Positions 36,512 to 39,058 of a stretch of 39,058 nucleotides of DNA are shown in pieces (within the stretch, counting starts at the first letter, position 1; every line of letters starts with the position of its first letter). Origin of the DNA: a virus; the IMG/VR virus record IMGVR_UViG_3300021375_000070, positions 1 through 39,058 of that record, one strand, 5' to 3'. The notes under the pieces were generated by a model. That model saw only the letters and a list, made by a program, of their open reading frames with translations. It was not told the origin of the DNA and did not search any database. The position numbers were made by a program, and so were the translations under genes.

Positions 36512-36541
36512 AGAATATCAGACCGAATCGGGTTTTGTCAA
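36512..36541 (-). promoter_or_regulatory. Candidate sigma70-type promoter P4
   Basis: On the - strand, TTGACA (36541-36536) with TATTCT (36517-36512) at 18 nt, or ATATTC at 17 nt. It would make a leader of about 400 nt across the 50-bp repeats and the TTCCCTCGT array. Box match is good but context evidence is weak. Confidence 0.4.
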
Positions 36542-36887
36542 CAACACTTTTGAGGCGAGTCAATCCGATGTAAATCAGATTCACATTTTCGCAAGACGGA
36601 TTCCCCGCCGCTCTGCTACCCCGATTCGGACATCACAAGAATCATAGCATACGATTCGGGATAAGGTAAACCCCATAAATTCACTATTTTTGATCCAGAC
36701 CCCCTTGACATCCGTAGAACGCGACGAATCGATTTTTTGATATATGGCCCACGGGAACCCTAGCGGCGCTCTAAGGCCCTTTCTAGCGCCTCTGAGGCAC
36801 TATTGACGAATCAGTCCAGAGTATGTAACCGCGCGCGCCCGATTCTTTCTATTGATAAGCGCAAGCCAGTGCAGGGCGAAAAAACGT

Positions 36888-36916
36888 TTGACCCGGTTTT
36901 CGTTTTCCTGTAATGA
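36888..36916 (+). promoter_or_regulatory. Promoter for the rightward block
   Basis: TTGACC (36888-36893), a 17-nt spacer and TAATGA (36911-36916). The transcript would start near 36923, upstream of a GC hairpin and the first + strand ATG at 36968. A GATTCG/GANTC site overlaps the -10 edge. Confidence 0.7.
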
Positions 36917-36925
36917 TTCGGTCTC

Positions 36926-36941
36926 GGGGCGGCTTCGCCCC
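36926..36941 (+). other. GC-rich hairpin in the 5' leader of the rightward block
   Basis: GGGGCG pairs with CGCCCC around a GCTT loop, right at the predicted transcript 5' end. It may stabilise the early mRNA or be a protein-binding site. It has no U-run, so it is not a terminator. Confidence 0.55.
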
Positions 36942-36967
36942 ACATAACCAAACCAAAGGGTCTCACT

Positions 36968-37216
36968 ATGAAATTCACACACATTTTCAGCAACGCAACC
37001 AAGGAAATTCGGCCTATTGAGGATGCTCCCGCCGCCGTTCGCGAGGTTACATTTCGTGCGCTGGGCTTCCGTTTGATTGATATCGACCGCGCAGAGTTCG
37101 ACGCGAACGGCCACCCCTGCTACAAAAAGGGCGGCTGGTCATACGGTCACTTTCAAGACGGTTGGATCTGCGCGGGGGCCGGTGGTCTCAATTCAATGCG
37201 GGTAATCCCCGCTTAA
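36968..37216 (+). CDS. Small protein, first gene of the rightward block
   Basis: 82 residues: MKFTHIFSNATKEIRPIEDA, then PAAVREVTFRALGFRLIDIDRAEFDANGHPCYKKGGWSYGHF. Mixed alpha/beta. A short AGGGT precedes the ATG. It is followed by another small gene with a strong GGAGGG. No family recognised. Base use (GCG, CGC codons) is more GC-rich than the leftward arm. Confidence 0.62.
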   Translation: MKFTHIFSNATKEIRPIEDAPAAVREVTFRALGFRLIDIDRAEFDANGHPCYKKGGWSYGHFQDGWICAGAGGLNSMRVIPA

Positions 37217-37236
37217 CAAACTGTGGAGGGAATAAC

Positions 37237-37485
37237 ATGTCACTTAACCTAAAACGGAATGAGATTGACTCGCTTTGGAATCAAGGTTTCAGGTGCTTCG
37301 AGATATACACCTATAACAAAACTCCAGTGCGTTACGGCGAAAACCTTTTTGACGCCGGCAAGGTTAGCGGTTGGAATATTGAATTCGTATTCTCTACCCG
37401 CGAATTGCTTGAGTCTTACCCTTACTTTGACGCTATTATCGGGGCCGATTCCCTTTGTATTGCTGAGACTGTTTGGAGGGGCTAA
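37237..37485 (+). CDS. Small protein of unknown function
   Basis: 82 residues from ATG 37237, with GGAGGG 6 nt upstream; an in-frame ATG at 37162 lies in the preceding gene and is not favoured. SLNLKRNEIDSLWNQGFRCF, EIYTYNKTPVRYGENLFDAG, then WNIEFVFSTRELLESYPYFD. Mixed alpha/beta. Overlap with nothing; separated by 3 nt from the next start. Confidence 0.66.
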   Translation: MSLNLKRNEIDSLWNQGFRCFEIYTYNKTPVRYGENLFDAGKVSGWNIEFVFSTRELLESYPYFDAIIGADSLCIAETVWRG

Positions 37486-37488
37486 CGC

Positions 37489-37569
37489 ATGAAAATCCGC
37501 AATCTATTAACTGACATAATCGGCTTATTGGCGATCGTGCTAGCAAGCCTCGCAATCTATATCCTGTAA
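37489..37569 (+). CDS. Single-span membrane peptide, 26 residues
   Basis: ATG 37489 to TAA 37567-37569 with GGAGGGG upstream: MKIRNLLTDIIGLLAIVLAS, then LAIYIL. A short positive N-terminus and one hydrophobic helix. Fits between two genes with a strong ribosome binding site. Small membrane peptides of phages may affect host membrane proteins, but no function is known. Confidence 0.6.
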   Translation: MKIRNLLTDIIGLLAIVLASLAIYIL

Positions 37570-37592
37570 ACAACCAATAAGGAATCTTGAAT

Positions 37593-37766
37593 ATGAAAAC
37601 CTACACTCTCGCAATGCGTCCAAGCTTCAAAATTGAAGGTGCATTCAGCACGATTGAACCGCTTGCAAACTTGCCGCTCATGACAGTCACGCAGGCGCGC
37701 AAGGCGTGCGATATCGCCCGCGCAAATGGCCATGATGTGATCATCCTAAATACCGCAGCACAATAG
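37593..37766 (+). CDS. Small protein, 57 residues
   Basis: ATG 37593 to TAG 37764-37766, with AAGGAATCTTGAAT upstream. MKTYTLAMRPSFKIEGAFST, then IEPLANLPLMTVTQARKACD and IARANGHDVIILNTA. Strand, helix and a final strand; basic. The spacing and ribosome binding site fit the block. Confidence 0.62.
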   Translation: MKTYTLAMRPSFKIEGAFSTIEPLANLPLMTVTQARKACDIARANGHDVIILNTAAQ

Positions 37767-37778
37767 AGGAATCCTGAT

Positions 37779-37934
37779 ATGAAGAATCTTGAATATGTCG
37801 TTTATCAAACGCGGGACAGTATCGAACCTTTCGCAATTGCCGCTTTTCTGGAACGGTTTGAAGCGGAACAGTACCTCGATACCGTTTCAAGGCACACTGG
37901 CCTATATCAATTCTACATCCAGAGGGAGTACTGA
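37779..37934 (+). CDS. Small protein, 51 residues
   Basis: ATG 37779 to TGA 37932-37934, with GAGGAATCCTGAT upstream. MKNLEYVVYQTRDSIEPFAI, then AAFLERFEAEQYLDTVSRHT. Beta start, then an amphipathic helix with FLERFEAE and YLDTV. The next ATG follows the stop by 1 base (TGATATG). No family recognised. Confidence 0.62.
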   Translation: MKNLEYVVYQTRDSIEPFAIAAFLERFEAEQYLDTVSRHTGLYQFYIQREY

Positions 37935-37935
37935 T

Positions 37936-38589
37936 ATGAAACTGACACTGAAAGCAGCAACCGCAACCGCTGGCAAAGTATCGCGCGGCAATGGCAAAAT
38001 GCCCGGATCAACTTTCGCAACCGACGCCTTTGCTTGCAATGTAGGGTCGCGACTTGCCAAAATCAAAGGCTCTGTTTGTGAGAAATGCTACGCGCGCCGG
38101 ATCCAGAAACTGCGACCAAGCGTCAATAAAGGCTGGAGCGACAATTATCTTAAGGCAACCGCCTTGATTGCCAACGCGCCCGACAAGTGGATCTCGGCGA
38201 TGGTTTTCCAGATTGAGAAAGCACTACTCAAGACTGGCCAACCGTTTCACCGGTGGTTCGACTCGGGCGACTTGGACTCGGTCGAGATGCTCGATTGCAT
38301 AAAGGCGGTTGCTGAAAAGACCCCAGAGATAAAGCATTGGTTGCCGACCCGTGAGTTGTCGATTGTGACCAAGTCTAAGCGAGAGACGCCACCGAATCTT
38401 GTGATTCGGGTCTCTGCACCAATGGTTAACGACAAACCTTTATCGTGGCCAAACACCTCGACTGTACATGATAAGACTGCGGAGCCTGTAGGCCATGTTT
38501 GCCCAGCTTCTAAACAGGGCAATGCGTGCGGCAGCTGTCGCGCTTGCTGGACGCCATCGGTTGCCAATGTCTCATACCCTAAGCATTAA
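37936..38589 (+). CDS. Gp88-like cysteine-rich phage protein
   Basis: 217 residues from ATG 37936, following GAGGGAG; a longer frame from 37789 lies over the preceding gene. Cysteines cluster in three places: FACNVGS with CEKCYARR, one (LDCIKA), and CPASKQGNACGSCRACW near the C-terminus. Conserved-looking segments are FHRWFDSGDLDSVEML, IKHWLPTRELSI and NLVIRVSAPM. This matches, from memory, the GP88 family named after a mycobacteriophage protein. The Cys clusters suggest a metal or Fe-S site. Enzyme activity is unknown. Confidence 0.75.
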   Translation: MKLTLKAATATAGKVSRGNGKMPGSTFATDAFACNVGSRLAKIKGSVCEKCYARRIQKLRPSVNKGWSDNYLKATALIANAPDKWISAMVFQIEKALLKTGQPFHRWFDSGDLDSVEMLDCIKAVAEKTPEIKHWLPTRELSIVTKSKRETPPNLVIRVSAPMVNDKPLSWPNTSTVHDKTAEPVGHVCPASKQGNACGSCRACWTPSVANVSYPKH

Positions 38590-38602
38590 AAGGAGATATC
38601 CA

Positions 38603-38749
38603 ATGCAACGATTCCACGTTCTAATGCGCGACGAATTGGGGGAAGAGTTTTCGGTGACAGTAGAACTACCGGATCTGGTGGACAACGTGACCGAATGGAT
38701 TGGAGAAGAGTATCCCGAGTCTGACATAGTCCTAATACGCCCCATTTGA
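38603..38749 (+). CDS. Small acidic protein, 48 residues
   Basis: ATG 38603 with AAGGAGAT 6 nt upstream. MQRFHVLMRDELGEEFSVTV, then ELPDLVDNVTEWIGEEYPESDIVLIRPI. Strand, strand, helix, strand; acidic. The 'e......p.S.iv.i.' ending resembles small phage proteins of unknown role. It is the last gene visible in the window. Confidence 0.64.
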   Translation: MQRFHVLMRDELGEEFSVTVELPDLVDNVTEWIGEEYPESDIVLIRPI

Positions 38750-39058
38750 GCCGATACAGGGGCGAGTCGATGGCGTCGGCAGGGGTAGCACCTTGCGGCG
38801 CTATCGTCGTTCTATGGGGCGTTACGGCGGCCCCTACTGTGTGAGGTATTATGACACCACAGCAACGGGTTAACCTGTTTTTATTTGTCGCCTAGGTGCG
38901 AATGATTCTCATTTGCAAGAATCGGTAGCGTTATGGGGGTCTGCACGAATCACCCTCTCTGTCAAGGTTTTTCTTCACAGTCTCAATGATTTATGCCAAT
39001 GTGTTGCACTTATGTCACATACCCACGGGTACACGCTAGGGTTGAGTCTTTTGTGATC
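38750..39058. other. Non-coding 3' end of the window
   Basis: No plausible gene is seen on either strand. The stretch holds a Fur-box-like palindrome (38897-38917), five GANTC sites (38774, 38903, 38919, 38947, 39044) and several short G-rich segments. A 14-codon frame at 38851 has only a weak ribosome binding site. It may be the region before the missing packaging genes. Confidence 0.55.
38897..38917. promoter_or_regulatory. Fur-box-like palindrome
   Basis: TGCGAATGA-TTC-TCATTTGCA is palindromic with one mismatched pair. It matches the classic Fur box GATAATGATAATCATTATC at 13 of 19 positions and the TGC...GCA ends resemble alphaproteobacterial iron-regulator sites. Whether it lies at a promoter is unknown. 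Confidence 0.4.

Larger units (their letters stand above)
36452..36919. other. Non-coding regulatory region with a dense cluster of GANTC sites
   Basis: I count 15 GANTC pentamers in 468 bp, at 36452, 36481, 36489, 36496, 36525, 36557, 36578, 36599, 36623, 36639, 36653, 36726, 36808, 36841 and 36915. About two are expected by chance. Eight are part of GATTCG or CGAATC. GANTC is the target of CcrM-type methylation in Alphaproteobacteria. No gene is seen on either strand; two short leftward frames here conflict with the promoter. Between 36110 and 36451 lie P3 and the two repeats. Confidence 0.75.

Noticed and set aside
36705-36745. Rightward promoter from TTGACA at 36705
   Set aside because: No -10 box at 16-18 nt; the TATATG lies about 30 nt away.
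36765-36790. GGCGCT/AGCGCC inverted repeat
   Set aside because: Six-bp arms with a 14-nt loop and no further context; expected by chance in this length.
36800-37114. Leftward frames over the rightward promoter
   Set aside because: They overlap the promoter, hairpin and first rightward gene, and have no ribosome binding site.
38851-38895. 14-codon frame near the right end
   Set aside because: Too short, only a weak GAGG upstream, no coupled neighbour.
1-39058. tRNA genes, integrase, excisionase or repressor
   Set aside because: None recognised on reading either strand; a lytic lifestyle is likely, but the genome is not complete here.

Overview
The window is part of a tailed-phage genome with a long non-contractile tail (siphovirus morphotype, inferred from a full head, neck, tail-tube, tape-measure and tail-tip order and the absence of sheath or baseplate-wedge genes). 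No terminase, portal, integrase or repressor gene is recognisable. The first gene is cut by the left edge, so the packaging genes probably lie outside the window. The host is inferred, not seen. A cobalamin-dependent ribonucleotide reductase, a DUF1127 protein and a dense cluster of GANTC (CcrM-type) sites together suggest an alphaproteobacterium, plausibly a marine Rhodobacterales.

Left arm, + strand, 3-17610: virion protein (partial), XkdF-like head protease, scaffold, decoration protein, major capsid protein, neck and connector proteins, tail terminator, tail tube, the two tail chaperones joined by a -1 frameshift, tape measure, distal and minor tail proteins with a GNAT enzyme between them, J-like tail tip, two fibre-type proteins, then lysis: an M15 peptidase endolysin, two small membrane proteins and a u-spanin-type lipoprotein. 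Most genes abut or overlap. A bidirectional terminator at 17614-17654 closes this arm against the opposing arm.

Right arm, - strand, 36109 down to 17657: a distal zone of many tiny genes (31266-36109) carries three similar sigma70-type promoters, and holds ThyX and a bactofilin-like repeat protein. Then come a sigma-factor-like protein and the replication genes: primase-helicase, an HNH endonuclease with a tandem-repeat linker, and a family-A DNA polymerase encoded as separate exonuclease and polymerase genes. After them lie a probable ssDNA-binding protein, a 5'-3' exonuclease, a PD-(D/E)XK nuclease, a phosphoesterase, a DNA methyltransferase, a MazG-like pyrophosphatase, a lipoprotein, DUF1127, class II ribonucleotide reductase and PhoH. 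Two near-identical 28-bp elements (25990 and 30657) precede the two replication gene blocks. A second repeated element precedes the ssDNA-binding-protein and PhoH genes.

Right end: a regulatory stretch of about 860 bp (36110-36967) holds a repeat array, a 50-bp tandem repeat, a GANTC cluster and divergent promoters. It drives a + strand block of small genes ending in a Gp88-like cysteine-rich protein (36968-38749). The last 309 bp appear non-coding and hold a Fur-box-like palindrome.

The observations I rate highest are the GANTC cluster, the complete slippery-site plus three-tier hairpin frameshift signal, an RNA element with two competing partners before the tail chaperone gene, the split protease with a nested scaffold start, the paired 28-bp elements alongside a phage sigma-like protein, and several very small translationally coupled genes.
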